Positions 22,669 to 38,966 of a stretch of 64,000 nucleotides of DNA are shown here, piece after piece (within the stretch, counting starts at the first letter, position 1; each line of letters opens with the position of its first letter). Made by a program: the position numbers and the translations under genes. The stretch comes from Tricholoma matsutake (Eukaryota > Basidiomycota > Agaricomycetes > Agaricales > Tricholomataceae): NCBI GenBank assembly GCA_026075535.2, contig AP026540.1, positions 9,238,001 to 9,302,000 on the forward strand, read 5' to 3'. The notes under the pieces were generated by a model. That model saw nothing but the letters and a program-made list of their open reading frames with translations, did no database searches and was not told where the DNA came from.

Positions 22669-24210
22669 TCAATATCCACCAGAGTTCCTCCTGGATCCCT
22701 GAAACTGAATCTCTAAACCCTTTTGATATATTTCCAACTCTTCAATTACGTTCATGAGAGCGTTGCATTCCCAATTGCCATAGAGGAAGCCTTCATACAA
22801 CATGGTTGTTGCATACCATGCAAAGAAGATGGTTAGCAGGTTTAATACTGGGTACAGCGATGTACGCGGAAACCAGGCGGTGCAAACTGTAAGGATGGAA
22901 AGAAGGAAGAGGCAGAAGCCAAATAAAGAGAGCTCCTTTCGGGCACGTTGTCGTGAAAATCGGTAACAGGTTGTCAGTGCCTGTATGACTGTAGCTGTTG
23001 AAGCGCTTGACAGTTCGGAATGAGGCAGCGCTGACAACGGACCAGGGGGTGTGGATGAGCGCCAGACGGATGTGGATTCGTCCTCATCAGCTGCCTCTAT
23101 TACTAGTGTAGCTTCGACGCCGAAATGGTCAGAGAAGGAAAAGTCACATCCAGGAACTTTGCTTGTCATTACGACTTTGCACTCTGAAGCCCTGATGACA
23201 GAGGGTTTCTCATTCCGCCTGTGGGGTTGCCTATACAGGATGTAGTCCAGCCGCTTGCCCAGAAATCGTGATGCGTGGGCATCGAGGTGTTTTCCGGCGG
23301 AGTACGTGTTTAGGGGCGAGTCAGCCGTTACGCCATAGTTCAGGATGGCGTCAAGTGGGGTTGTGGCGGATATCGACGTGCCTCCGGTAGGGTGCGTGAC
23401 AAGCCATGAGTCTGAGAGAGCAGCGTGTTCGTGTATGACGGATATGGGGAGCGTGGCCGGGATGCTATTCAGATCACCAGCCTTCCTCGGAAAATGAGCA
23501 GAGACCGGGAGAATTCGAGGTGAAACTCACCACGATGACATAATGACCTAGTTCAGCTGCTTGCCGTGCAAGTTTGGCTAGCTCCCATGCGTTCACTAGG
23601 CGGTGAGCCCTGTGGTGCTCAAGACCATCTTCGCCTCCTTTCGCAAACAGCTAGCTCACGAGTTAATGAGAGAAACACAGGCCTCAAGATGTTACATACG
23701 TGCGTATTGAAAACCTGAACATGGCCGAGAGTGGGATGCAGGATGACTACGCTAGCAGCAGCCTTGCCAACAAACCAGTCACCAGCAATAACATCCAAAG
23801 GTGCGCCATTAAGAGAATACGAATGTATAGAAGTAGATATTATGGGGAACCTTGAAAATATAGCAAGCCCTGCTCCAAGAGCACCACTATTATGTTGCTC
23901 TTCAGCCGTAGCAGAAGGGGAAGTGTAACACAGCTACAATTACCTGTAGAAGAACTTGGAATGGGGGAGTTGCTTTGAGACTCGTTCCTGTATGTTTTCG
24001 TAGTCGGCAAACACCCATACTTCTTGCAAAGCAATGATATCAACATTGGAGTTTGCAAGCTCATGCGCGATACCGTCAATTCGCTCCTTGCGTTTTTTGG
24101 ATACGTACTTGAGCCCCCTTGCAGTACTAGTGTGAGTAGAGCATAGAAAACCTTGAAGGAGAAACAAACCAGCAGTTGAAAGAAAGGACGCGAATTTGGT
24201 GTTCAGCCAT
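22669..24210 (-). CDS. ISC1: Inositol phosphosphingolipid phospholipase C (neutral sphingomyelinase family)
   Basis: This enzyme cleaves the head group from inositol phosphoceramides to release ceramide. The start MAEHQIRVLSFNCW splices to GLKYVSKKRKERIDGIAHEL. The endonuclease/exonuclease/phosphatase fold then shows DIIALQEVWVFADYE, with the Mg-binding Glu, and later GAGLAIFSRFPI-type and VFNTH-type segments seen in ISC1 relatives. The C-terminal part has two hydrophobic helices (LFGFCLFLLSILTVCTAWF and VLNLLTIFFAWYATTMLY), matching the tail anchor of fungal ISC1, which targets the enzyme to ER and mitochondria. The start codon is 130 bp from that of the divergent NXT1-like gene, and the stop lies 118 bp from the convergent hydrolase gene. 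Confidence 0.87.
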
Positions 24211-24340
24211 AATCCTCCTGGTTGTGACAATAGGCTTGCCGAAGCCGTCGTGAGGCCTGGTGAAGCCCAGATTTAGCCCAAAACGTGATCCGGCGCGGAA
24301 TTGTCACAGCTTTACATACAACAACCCCCGTTCCGCTGTA

Positions 24341-24923
24341 ATGACCGCGCCCGTTGCTCTTACGCCCAGCGAGTCCGTTCATCATCTTATAGTATGTCAT
24401 CACCCATTGATATATCTCCAGCATTGAGCTTGCAACTCGAGCAGCGGATCACTTTACCCGCATATACTACACAGCATATGACTCAAACACGCGTCTAGAC
24501 GACCTTCCTCAATTTTATCGCCCATCATCGTCCTTAACGTGGAACGGGAAACCATTCCAGGGTGCAGACGGTCTCAGGCAGCTCATAGAAAATATGCCAA
24601 TCACAAAGCATGAAGTGCAATCTTTCGATTGTCACCCCATTCCAGGTACACCTTGTCATTTCGCTCTAACAGGGGGTACACACTCATCTACGCGTCTAGG
24701 CACTCAACCGCCTTCTCTCCTGATTACGGTCTCTGGAAATGTTACTCACGGGCGAGGCCCCGCGGGCAATCCACCGAGCACTCCGTCACGAACTATCGAT
24801 GGACATCCTCGCGTTTTTTCGCAGACATTCATGCTCGTCCCAGATTCCGATGCGCCTCCTACAAAGCCTGGAGAGGTTGCGAAGTACTACGTTAGTGCGG
24901 ATGCACTCAGGTTTGTAGGATGA
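24341..24923 (+). CDS. NXT1: NXT1/p15-like NTF2-fold mRNA export cofactor
   Basis: A small protein of about 160 residues with one NTF2-like domain. The segment ATRAADHFTRIYYTAYDS matches the first helix of p15/NXT1 (xRAAexFvnvYYt), and SSLTWNGKPFQGADGLRQL matches the NXT1 strand-loop with the characteristic TWNG. KHEVQSFDCHPIP and the last strand VSADALRFVG complete the fold. NXT1 pairs with the NXF1/Mex67 export receptor at the nuclear pore. The first intron is short; the acceptor was set at CATTGAG because this alone joins the coding frames. A loop of about 20 residues rich in Pro/Thr (RGPAGNPPSTPSRT) is inserted before the penultimate strands. NTF2 itself is a less likely reading. Confidence 0.78.
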
Positions 24924-25080
24924 TATCATGGGTAAGTCTGGTTCATGCGTCCGAGCCCATCTAACTTTCGTTGAAGGACTTGTTGTGATTCATTCTCATT
25001 ATTGAATTAGCATATGTGCGATGTGTGATGTCTAACAATACAGAGAGGACAAAATGCCGCAAATACATCGTAAATATATT

Positions 25081-28832
<3,752 letters not shown>

Positions 28833-28923
28833 ACAGGGAAAGAATGGGAAGCTGAAGAGCTGCACGGGATTACGTAACGACGGTCTATATAATCTTTCAG
28901 GCTTGGATTGGAGACACCTACAG
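28833..28923. promoter_or_regulatory. 91-bp shared promoter between two helicase genes
   Basis: Only 91 bp separate the start codons of PRP22 (minus) and the DHX57-like gene (plus), so both transcripts must start within or near it. Untranslated leaders must be very short or overlap. It contains a TATATAAT-like word near 28887. Confidence 0.6.
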
Positions 28924-31900
28924 ATGCCGCCTAGAAAAGGTATCGTCAAGTCCGGAAACGCGGGAAACTCTTCCAAGTCCACCAATTCGTTGGTTACTTC
29001 CATTCCTGATGGCGAAAAATCGTTATTTCCTCCCGGCTCCAAATATCCTTTGAGCTTGCTGCATGAGAGGTGATACATGTCTTTTGAGTCTCGATAGTCT
29101 GCTTCGTGCCTGCACAATCACCAGGTCCAGCCTTGATGTTGTAGAGGCAACACAAAGTTCTATCATGTGGCCATAGTCCCGAGGGCTGATTGATATATCT
29201 GTGCTAGGTGCCAAAAGTCCGGCTGGGAGAAGCCTACCGTCGATACTGTACGTTTCTGTCTGCTATCTTTCATACTATATTCATGATCAATGTTTTAGCG
29301 CAAAAACTCCGATGGCTGGTCGTTTGTCGTCACGCTGAGCAAACTGAACAAAAGTACTTCTCAGAAAGAAACTGTCCGCCTAGAACCACATCCTCCACGT
29401 CTTAGTCCAACTGCATTGGAAGCACGCCACTGGGGAGCCACTTACGCCTTGTATCGTGTTCGTACGAATGTTTTATATTGATTTAACCGAATCAAAGCAC
29501 CTGAATCTGTACACCTGGATAGTTCTGTAATAGCTTGCAACTCAATCGAGTTCTTCCTCCAGGCCCCCGAGACTACTGGAATGAATTAGCTGCAGAGCAT
29601 AAGAATGCTCCACAGCACATGAAATGGATGTACGACGCCGATCCGTTTGCTGCTCGACAAGAGGTAAACGAGCGACAAGCCAAAGCCGCTCGCAAACAAG
29701 AGAGTGCTGGTGCTAAGACAAGTGGTCTCATCTCGTACGAGTTTTCTCAAACTCCCGAAGTGAAAATGGCGACACCATTGAGGGAGTTTGTTGAGGACGT
29801 CATCAAAAAGGTGTTGTACTGTATCTCAAAAGCCCACTTCGAACATCGTTTTTGACTTGTAACGACAGGCAATTTCTTTGTATCCAGAGGCAGCCGGCAT
29901 AGCATCTTCTCTATTTTCTGAAGAAGATGGATTGAAAGTCACACAGCAACTAGTACATCTCGGCTTTGCCGAAGCACAAGCTCGCGACGCAGTCACTTTT
30001 TTGTCGCAACCCTCTCCTTTGGCATCCAATCTTCTAGGCTCCTTGTCTTCATTAGATGCAGCGTTAGAGTATCTAATTCTTAATGTTCCCGAATGCGATC
30101 TACCTCAGCGATTCCTCCCTTCTATCAACTCTTCCGACCCCTTCATCATCTCGGCGCACTCTGGCACAGATGACTTGAAGAGACGCTGGATCGAAGACAA
30201 AGCTGTCAAAGAGGCTGGCTGGCCCGTCCACGTCGTCAAGGATTGTACAGCCAACTCAAAGTTACTCACATGGGACTCTCTTCTCGTGGCACTCGGCAAA
30301 AGGTTAATCGGCGAAGATTCTTCTGTAAAGGTTGCTAATTCAGATCCGTATATTATCAACACGGACGAAGTCGACGCACTGGGGGCATCTTTTGTCGACT
30401 CAACACAACTTGTAATATCGCTGTTCAGTGCTCCAATTCAAATTCACATACTGGTTTCTTCTCTCGAACATTACCCTCGATCTAGTTATGCGCCTATGTA
30501 CATCACGTCAACGACGGCTCCGCCTTACATTCGTCTCCACCTCTTATCACGGATTTTGCTAGCCATGAAATCGAACTCCTTCATGGAGCCTGATGAAGGT
30601 TTCTGCATGGCAGTTATGAGATGCCTGGAAGCTGAATGGGCAATCATAGAAGATTATGGACCCCCTGCCATGTCAATGGTTCTCAGGCATTTCGTTCCTA
30701 ACCCACAAGCATACCCAAAAGCAAATTCCAATGATAACCTCTCTGTCTCGAATGACCGATCGGTTGGGCGCCGTCGTGGACGTCTACGTCCTGATGATCG
30801 CGATAGCAACCAGATCAGACATGACTTCGAGGCCATGTGCCAGAGCGATGAAGTAAGCTATACAGCTGTTCGCTAAAGCAACTGATGACAGAATAGTATG
30901 AGAAGTACACAGAAATGTTAGCAACACGACAAAGACTCCCAGCCTTCAAAGCAAAAGAGGCATTTCTGCAGCAACTTCAAAATAATAGAGTGCTAATTGT
31001 CGTTGGAGAAACGGGTTAGGGCCATGTTTCTGGTCCGCGTTTTTAGTTGATTGATGCCCCATTTTTAGGAAGTGGGAAGACCACGCAACGTATGTAAAAT
31101 TGCCCGGCAATAAACACTCCATTGAGACTGACAATTTCTGGAGTCCCCCAATTCATCTTGGATTCTTTGATATTATCAGGTCGCGCGTCAGAGGCATCTA
31201 TCATTATAACCCAGCCACGGAGAATTTCAGCCACATCAGTTGCTGCTCGAGTTTCAGCTGAACGAGTTGATGATGGTTCGGTGGGATATGCAATCCGAGG
31301 TGAGAGTAAACAAAACAGCAGGACGAAGCTGCTGTTCTGCACCACCGGCGTGGTGTTGCGACGTCTCGGCTCTGGAGATATGCTTCATGGAGTTTCTCAC
31401 ATCGTGGTAGATGAGGTATTTGTTTCGGCCCAACACAAATTTTATTACTGAAGACTCGTTTTAGGTTCATGAACGCTCTGTTGATGGAGATTTCTTGTTA
31501 CTTGAGCTAAAGGAACTGTTAAAGAGGCATCGTGATCTGAAGGTCATTCTCATGTCCGCGACAATAAATCATGAGACCTTCGTGAAGTATTTCGATGGCG
31601 CCCCGGTTGTGACAATCCCTGGGGTTTCACACTCCGTAGTTGACAAGTAAGTGGTTTGCACTTCTTTCTTGTTTCACTATTTTGCTGAAATTTGTCATGT
31701 ACTTAGATACTTGGAAGACATCATGCCTGTGATTGGCTACCAACCTCGGAGGGCAAAACCGAGCAAGAAGGAGGATGAGGTTGGGCAGCAAGCCTTCCGT
31801 GACGATCTGAAGGCCCAAGGGCTCGATGATCCAAGTATAACTGCGATTCATAACGTTGTCCGTGCAGATCGTGTGGATTTCCAGGTGAATCCCAGCTGTG

Positions 31901-33953
31901 GATTATCATTCTTTTTAAGTTCTTCTAATGCCTGTTTAGCTTATAGCATCCGTTGTGGATTACATTGTGTCTACAGCCGATAAACGTGGCGGCATATTAA
32001 TATTTCTGCCAGGTGTTCAAGAAATTCGCCAATGTATCGATATGATGCGTAGTTATTTGGCTGGTAAACAAGCAGACATCTTACCACTTCACGGCAATCT
32101 TTCGAATGATGAGCAACGACTCGTATTCGCCCAGACATTAAATTGGAAAATCATTGTTGCAACAAATGTCGCAGAGGTATGTCACTTTGTTCTATCACAT
32201 CAACAAAGCTAGGATTCTATCTTTAGACATCTATCACCATTAATGATATTTTCTATGTCGTCGATTCAGGGAAGGTCAAAGAAAACCAGTATGATCCAGA
32301 TACCGGCCTCTCACGGTTAATGGAGACATGGATTACTGAAGCTGCAGCTCGACAAAGAAGGGGTAGGGCAGGTCGGACGCAGCCCGGCATTTGTTACAAA
32401 CTGTACACTCGGAAACAGGAGAGTAATATGGGCAGGTATCCTGTTCCAGAGATTCTGCGTGTTCCTCTGGAAAGTATCTCCTTGACCATCAAAGTAATGC
32501 GGCAAGATGAAGATGTGAAGGTGACGTCTGGTTGTTGTTGACATTTCCGAAGACCAACATGCATCTTAGCAATATCTGACTCGGGCTATCGACCCTCCGA
32601 AGACAGCAGCCATGGAGAAAGCATGGTCCATTCTAGAAGAGCTTGGTGCGGTAGACGAAGGAGGGAAGCTCACTCCTCTAGGAAGGCATATGGTATGCAA
32701 TCCGGGTCGTCTTCCGTAACTTTGCTGACATACTGTACAGGCGATGCTGCCTATCGACCTTCGACTCGCGAAGGTTTGATCTTGAAAATCAAGCCCTCGA
32801 TCCGATATGCTAAAACCTCTTCGGCTAGATTCTTATCCTTGGAACTCTATTTCGATGCCTGGGTCCAGTGCTGACAATCGCAGCAACTTTATCGTCCAAG
32901 CCTTTATTTCTCAGCCCCATGGATAAACGAGACGAGGCGGCACGGTAAGCGCAAACAGGAATTAGCACATACAATTCACCGAAACCTGTTTTATAGAGCA
33001 AGGAGCCGCTTTTCTAATGCTGCAAGTGATCTCTTGACAGACCTCAAGGCTTATGACGCATGTGCGCTCCTACGTTCTGAAGGCAAACCCCATAATGCAA
33101 TTAAAACGTTCTGTGAAGAAGTGAGAAGAATATGTATTATAACGACCACTGCTGATGCTGTTCTACAGAACTTCATTTCGTTATCAACAATACGTGAAAT
33201 CACCACTCTTAGAAATGATTTCATTTTATCACTGGCCGATCTTGGCTTCATACCACTTTCTTCCACTCCCTCTACCCCATATCTCAACGCCAATAGCAAC
33301 AACACGAATTTGTTGAAGGCTGTCATTCTCGGAGGTCTCTGGCCTCGTGTCGCTCGTGTCCATCTTCCTAGATCCGCCATAAAGTTCGACAAGGTTCAAG
33401 CAGGGACAGTCCAGCGCGAAAATACCGCGCGCGAGTTCAAGATATTTGACCTGCGCGAGGGAAGGGTGTTTCTCCATCCTGCTAGTGTTTTATTTGATAC
33501 AGCCGCATGGAAATCCTCGTTTCTGGTGTACTTCCACAAGTATATGTCGACCAAGGTGTTTCTAAGAGATGCTACAGAGGTTTGTTTGCTATATACCAGC
33601 GAATTGTGTGACTTTAACCGCCTTACAACAACAGGTTCCTTTATATGCTCTCCTATTATTCGGTGGGCATGTGTCTGTCAATCATGTTGCTGGTGGGATT
33701 AGTATTGTCAGCAAAGACACCCAGATCAAATTGAAAGCATGGCCACGTATTGGGATTCTTGTTAATCAACTACGGTGAGCATCCACATACCCTGGTTTTG
33801 ACTGCATAACAAATAGCTTTATCATAAAGTCGTCTCCTGGATGTCCAACTGGAACGATGCGTGGAAAAGGGAGTCATATTAGATGCGGGAAACGATAACT
33901 CGACTGTGAATGCGATTCTAGCACTCCTGAATCACGATGGTTTGACAGAATAA
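28924..33953 (+). CDS. DHX57/Ucp12-like DEVH-box RNA helicase
   Basis: This is an SF2 helicase of the DHX29/DHX36/DHX57 group. The first exon reads [11 protein letters not shown] and later [15 protein letters not shown], spliced to [17 protein letters not shown]-like segment ([21 protein letters not shown]) and an RWD-like segment ([20 protein letters not shown]) precede the core, an order known from DHX57 and fission yeast Ucp12. The core has motif [11 protein letters not shown] (split by two introns), DEVHERS instead of [13 protein letters not shown], and [22 protein letters not shown]2 and OB-fold regions follow ([18 protein letters not shown] across an intron at ~32779-32834), and the gene ends LLNHDGLTE. 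About 20 introns; about 1,300 residues. All spliced exons stay in frame. The function is probably in translation or RNA quality control, inferred from relatives. Confidence 0.88.
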
Positions 33954-34098
33954 TAAGCGATGGATCTTGAAATTTGGTTATACAGATACATAATACATGA
34001 AATGAGAAACTATTAATACAGAAATATTGTCCATGAATTGTGAAAGTCCAATGATGGGTATCCAGCACAAGAAGTTGGGTATATGGTCCGTGACTAGT

Positions 34099-34900
34099 TT
34101 ACGTGCTAAGCAGAGATGTCGAGCGTTGTCGGAAATGCAGAAGAGACTTCATTTTTCTTGTAACACGCTTGATCTTGTTTGTTCTTTTGACCAGCAGAAC
34201 TGCAGTTTCTTTCTCCTGCACAATACAAACAACCGCCTCAGGCGCATTCTCTCTTTCGATGGCCGGAACTTCCTGAATAATTGGGTCTTCCGGAGAGAGT
34301 GTAGAGGGTTCGACAGTAGTAGTGAAATAAGAGGGGGGATCAATATCGCATGTGTGGGTGCGGAAAGGGGTTGCCACAGCAGTTGCAAAAGATTCAGAAA
34401 GTCGTCTTGCAGGCAGTGACATTCGTCGGGCAAATGGCCGTATCGAGTGACTAGGTGCCATAATTGGGGCGGAGAACTTGACCAATGCATTCCCTAATTT
34501 TTGGCGTGTCGAAGGATTGGCTGCAAGGAGTAGCAAGATTAGAGGTGATTACGATGAGTAAGTTGACCAGGCTTACGTTGATCATCCAAACTGACAGTTG
34601 CGTTGTTTTGGATTGCTGCAAGCTCTTCAACGAGAGTTGACGAAGAATCAAGAGAATGTACACTGATGGTGCGGCACAAAATTGTTCTTCGCTTTTTCAG
34701 TATTTGTCGAGGGGGCATTCCCGGGCATAAAGACGGACAAGCCCAGAAGACGAATGTTGCCACTGCGCTCTGTGGTGGGTTAATGAGCAATGTTCCAGCG
34801 GAGTTGTAGCGCAACTCACTTCAACACAATGAGCATAGGTAGAGACTCGAGATAAGATCAGAAATGTTATGGGAAGAGGTTGTTCCACGATGATGGACAT
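34099..34900 (-). CDS. Uncharacterised protein
   Basis: I do not recognise this protein. Three exons splice cleanly: MSIIVEQPLPITFLILSRV with a GTGAGT donor, an exon with VATFVFWACPSLCPGMPPRQ and SSTLVEELAAIQNNATVSL, and a last exon starting NPSTRQKLGNALVKFSAP. A hydrophobic stretch near the N-terminus could be a signal or anchor. The middle has basic and Ser-rich segments, and the end is basic (KIKRVTRKMKSLLHFRQR). Total is about 230 residues. Coding character is inferred mainly from consistent splicing. It is convergent with the helicase gene (145 bp between stops). Confidence 0.5.
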
Positions 34901-35304
34901 TGTCAATGTAGTATTTCGATAAGTCAAGTAATGAGTGATGCAGGGAAGTTATTTTGGAGAATCAAGGAGAATACGAAGGGACTTTATACCTTTTCGTGAT
35001 CGAGGATCTGTAGGTTTAAATTTAGATATGACGGAATAACCTCCTTTGAACCTCCTTTGAACCTCCTTTGAACCCCTTATGGCACTGTGAGGCTGAAGTA
35101 TACCACGCCAAAGTACAAAGTTAGTCAGTATGAATGAAGATTAGCTATAGCAAATATGAGCGAAACTTATCTTACATTCCAATTGGCGAAACACCGTTAC
35201 GTCGAGCGCAAAATTTTGTTGCACTGACATATGGTTTAACACAAACATCGACATAGCCACCATAATGACGTAAAGCTTCTACTTTGGCTTCCTAGTTTGG
35301 ACCC
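34901..35304. other. Spacer with an 11-bp tandem repeat
   Basis: About 400 bp between two minus-strand genes. It contains three exact tandem copies of CCTCCTTTGAA at 35040-35072. No gene is seen. Confidence 0.6.
35040..35072. repeat. Tandem repeat, 3 x 11 bp
   Basis: Three head-to-tail copies of CCTCCTTTGAA, without a mismatch. Confidence 0.95.
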
Positions 35305-35994
35305 CTAACCCCTCAACATACTCTGGACCTCTGTCATATTTTTTACTATGTGTATGCCCCTTTCCCTCATTTCTTCCCAATGCGTCTCCGTGTTGAAAAC
35401 GTCCCTAATTGCATCCCGCACCACCCAAGTACTATAGCCAAAATCTACTGCGTCTAGGGCAGTATATTTTACGCAATAATCACCGGCCACGCCGACTACG
35501 ACGACATCTGTTACCTCTTGAGCTTCAAGAAGCGATGGAAGCTCCGTCGTAGTCAGGTGCCATGGATCGCGGAATCCAGAGTAGGTTTCGATCTCACGGT
35601 GTATGCCTTTGTGTACTACAGCGTCGAAGGCTTCGAGATGAAGACCTTGTACGAATTCTGAACCGGGTGTGGAAGCGACGCAGTGCACCGGCCAGAGCAC
35701 TTGTTCGAGTGGTCTATTCTCAGTCTCTCCTGGCGGATAGACAATTATTTTGGAAAAGGGGGGTTTATCGTGCACTACCGCAAATGAGACATGATCGGCG
35801 GGATGGAAATCTTTGGTAGCGATCTTAATCGTGAATGGGAGAGCGAGTAGAGAATTAATCTCGTCGATGACAGATGTTGCATCAGGTACAGCAAGTGAAC
35901 CATGCACGAAGTCGTATTGCATATCAATGACCAGCAACGCCGATATGCACTTACGTGTAGAATTCGACATGGTTAGCGTTTTGTGCGTCGCCAT
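35305..35994 (-). CDS. PNC1: Nicotinamidase
   Basis: Nicotinamidase converts nicotinamide to nicotinate in NAD+ salvage and keeps sirtuin-inhibiting nicotinamide low. This intronless gene of 229 codons has the whole isochorismatase-type active site: the catalytic Asp in LLVIDMQYDFVHGSLAV, the metal-binding set in DFHPADHVSF, a Lys in VVHKGI, and the catalytic Cys in VAGDYCVKYTALDA. The segment between reads WPVHCVASTPGSEF, also conserved in nicotinamidases. An in-frame second Met (MSNSTRK) eight codons on may be the true start. Length matches yeast Pnc1 (216 residues). Confidence 0.92.
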   Translation of the reverse strand: MATHKTLTMSNSTRKCISALLVIDMQYDFVHGSLAVPDATSVIDEINSLLALPFTIKIATKDFHPADHVSFAVVHDKPPFSKIIVYPPGETENRPLEQVLWPVHCVASTPGSEFVQGLHLEAFDAVVHKGIHREIETYSGFRDPWHLTTTELPSLLEAQEVTDVVVVGVAGDYCVKYTALDAVDFGYSTWVVRDAIRDVFNTETHWEEMRERGIHIVKNMTEVQSMLRG

Positions 35995-36197
35995 AGTTTA
36001 GTATAAATATTTAAAGTAATATTATATTACGAACTCCACGTGATCGGACATGAGAATTGAAATTCATCCATAATATGTTATGCGTGTGTATAAAAGTACA
36101 ATGTAATTCACCTTAATTTATAAATGCTGTCTGAAACAAAGCCTATCAGCTCCTATCACTCAACCAGATAAACGCAGGGACTGACAAGATAAGATAA

Positions 36198-37587
36198 CTA
36201 TTGTACAGTTCGACGACGAGTTGTCAGATTGTCGCTAACGGATCGTCGTTTTTGGGTGGATTCTGATCGCCTGTGACCAAGCATACCCTGCGCTGGAGAA
36301 GGATAATCATTTTCCTGTTCCTCAGAAGCAGAACTTGGGCCAGATCTAAGACCCATATAATTTCCAGAAGACGGATGCTTCGAATGCAGCAAATAAGTCG
36401 CATCCAATGGTATTGGGGGCGCGGCAAAATACGGTGCTTCATATGGTAGGGTGCGCGGAATAGGGGCAACAGTAGATGAGCGACGGTGCTTTTTACGCGA
36501 GAAGCAGGAAGTTGATGCTGATGGAACTGAATCAGAAGACACTGCCAACGTCGAGGGAACAGCCGCGGTGAGCTTCGAATTCCGGCGGCCAAAGGGGAGA
36601 CGAGAAGATTTTGGTGATGGAGGGTCTGGTTCTGCCTCGTCTAGTGTGCGTGTCGTTGAATGTACTACTCCAAAATTAATCCTCGGTCTTTTGGCAGCCT
36701 TGCCACCATTGGAATCTTTAAAAAGTGAAAGATGAGATGGCATCGTTAATTATGTGAAATACTATATACCTGTTGGAGGATTTTGTGAAAATGTTTCAGC
36801 GTTGGCAGACCGGCGACGTGCTTTTCCGGCGAATGGATTCTTCATCTTGGGCAGTCGCTGTGAAAGGGATCGCCGAGAAGATGAATCCGATTCAACAATG
36901 GGCTCGTCGCCTGTATCTACGTTCATCTGAACGTGAATAGGATTGGATACGAGAGTATAAGATGATGACCGTGAGCTTTCATCCACGGGTGACGGCAGTT
37001 GGGCCCGAGATTGCGCTAATGACTCTCCTGCCACAAGCACCCGTTCAGCAACACAGATATCCTGTGATAGAGACTCGGATGTGGTGTACGAGAGCGCAGG
37101 ATGAGGGGAACAAACATGGTTGGGATAATGAAGTGCCGGATCAACCTCGAGAGGGCTTTGGGTCTCGGGAAGATTTGGGACTCTGGAACGTCGAACTGGG
37201 TGTCAAACTGCCCACCGGAGATTATAATGGCACCAACCTTCGTCGGCGAGTACGGAGAGCACTTGTCATGGTCACACGAGTCACTGAAACTGGTGTGGGT
37301 ATCGTAGATGGCACCAACCATCCAAACCACATAACAAATATACTCTGCAAAAATATATAAGAATCGTCTTTCATGACATGTACATATATTAAATGTACCA
37401 ATCCAAACCCCAATGAGCTGAGTACTGTAGCTGATAAAGCAACCAACAAAGAGATTTGATGGACTGTGAGGGGCGTTGCATCATTATTCCTCGTATTCGT
37501 GCGGTCATCGTTGTGAGGCATCTGTGGCATAGGAGCGTTGACGTTTAGAAAGTAGTATTGACTAAGAGGAGTAGCGCAGAAAAGCAT
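36198..37587 (-). CDS. Uncharacterised Ser-rich protein with one hydrophobic region
   Basis: I do not recognise this protein. The first exon has an acidic/Asn-rich start (PHNDDRTNTRNND) and a hydrophobic segment SLLVALSATVLSSLGFGL. Splicing at GTACAT joins it to SIFVMWFGWLVPSTIPTPVS, making one long or two close membrane helices. A further splice (phase 1, about 37262 to 37193) opens a hydrophilic frame: VPNLPETQSPLEVDPA, then ESSRSSSYTLVSNPIHV, SSSRRSLSQRLPKMKNPF, and a final exon MPSHLSLFKDSNGGKAAKR ending TTRRRTVQ. The long tail is basic and Ser-rich, probably disordered and phosphorylated. The start may be the inner Met at 37530. Confidence 0.55.
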
Positions 37588-38966
37588 GCTCCGACGCTCA
37601 GGTTAGCGTGGCGAAGGCTGGTCGAGAAGGTACAGGAATTTCTGTCGAGGATTGCATAGAGCGCCCGGGCAAAGCCAAAAGATGAAAGGTAAACATGGAA
37701 TGAGGGTTATGTTTTATAAAGCGACTATAATCGGAATGAGACCACTTTCAAATATTCAAACTTTGATTCTGAACCCGATCGAGCCGTCGATCACGAGAAA
37801 TCTGTCGCGTAAGCCAGTCGAGTCAAGTTCCTTGTGTCACTGTCAGCCGTAACCCGAGCTGGCCACGTGTATGAACCCTGGTTACGCTTCAACTTGTACG
37901 ACTTGAATTCGTTTATGATAGACAGATTCATCATCCCTTCGGTTACCTCGGCGTCGGAACTTTTCCCATTTCCATTACTTTTAGACACCAAAGTGAAGTC
38001 AAGTAGGTTTGATATCCAACCGGCGCTGTCGGAAGCCGTGGATTGTCAAAGCACCTCGAAAGAATTCATGGCATTGGATGAAAACATGTGAGCTTGCGAG
38101 AGGCCTGGCCCCCCGCCTGATATTTGGAAGATCGATTGACCATCACGTTCGGGAAGCTATCAATGACCAAGGTGAAATCACTTGCCAGCCCTCGAAAACA
38201 ACATATTACTCTTGATCATACTAGGATGGAGAAGCTTAGATGGAGAAGTTTGTAAGGGAAATCATGAACTTTGCTAGGTTGCTGCATAGTTAATGGCATT
38301 CAACGACCTCAGCGATGAACGTTAACCATGAAGCGATTTGCCTCGGGTAGCTTCGGGTACGCTAGCTGTCAGGTTGAGGGATCTGGACTACTCGCATGTT
38401 TTGGATGACCAGAAAGTAGGTCCTCTTGGCGAAACCCCTTCTCCGCCTTGTAAGACTCATCGACCCCGAGCGAGCAGACACTCCAAGAACTTTCGTAGGA
38501 TAGGTTGTATTCAATATTCCAAAACCCATACTGCAAAAGGCAAAGAGCGAGATAAGTAAGCGATTTTAAGTGTAATTGAAGGTTGTACTACTAGTAGTAG
38601 ATAGCCAACATTCATCTCCAACGTTGCTCTGCTTGAAAAAAGTAGCTGTCGTGTAAGAATTTAGAAAATCGAGATGTTGCGCCTAAGAAAGGCGCGAAGT
38701 TTGTAGTCGGGTTATAAGTAATATATATATATATATAAGAAATCGATAAGAGTTCTGTCGGGTGTCAGGCACAGAATCTCACCACAAAGTCCGGCCTCTC
38801 ATGATTGCCTGCCTTGTCGAAAATGAATGAGCAGACTAACTGCCACAGTGGCAGCCACATGAACTCCTAACAACCGAGGATGACGGAGCGGAACCCGAGG
38901 TTGATCAATTTCTTGGTAGCGGACGAGCCGGAAAAGTTGATCCTTGTTAGACCGGTGATCCTAGTA
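37588..38966. other. Gene-free 1.4 kb
   Basis: No coding family was recognised on either strand; ORFs are short and overlap in several frames. A short (AT)n run lies near 38722-38737. The sequence leads into the Tc1/pogo-like element. Confidence 0.5.
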
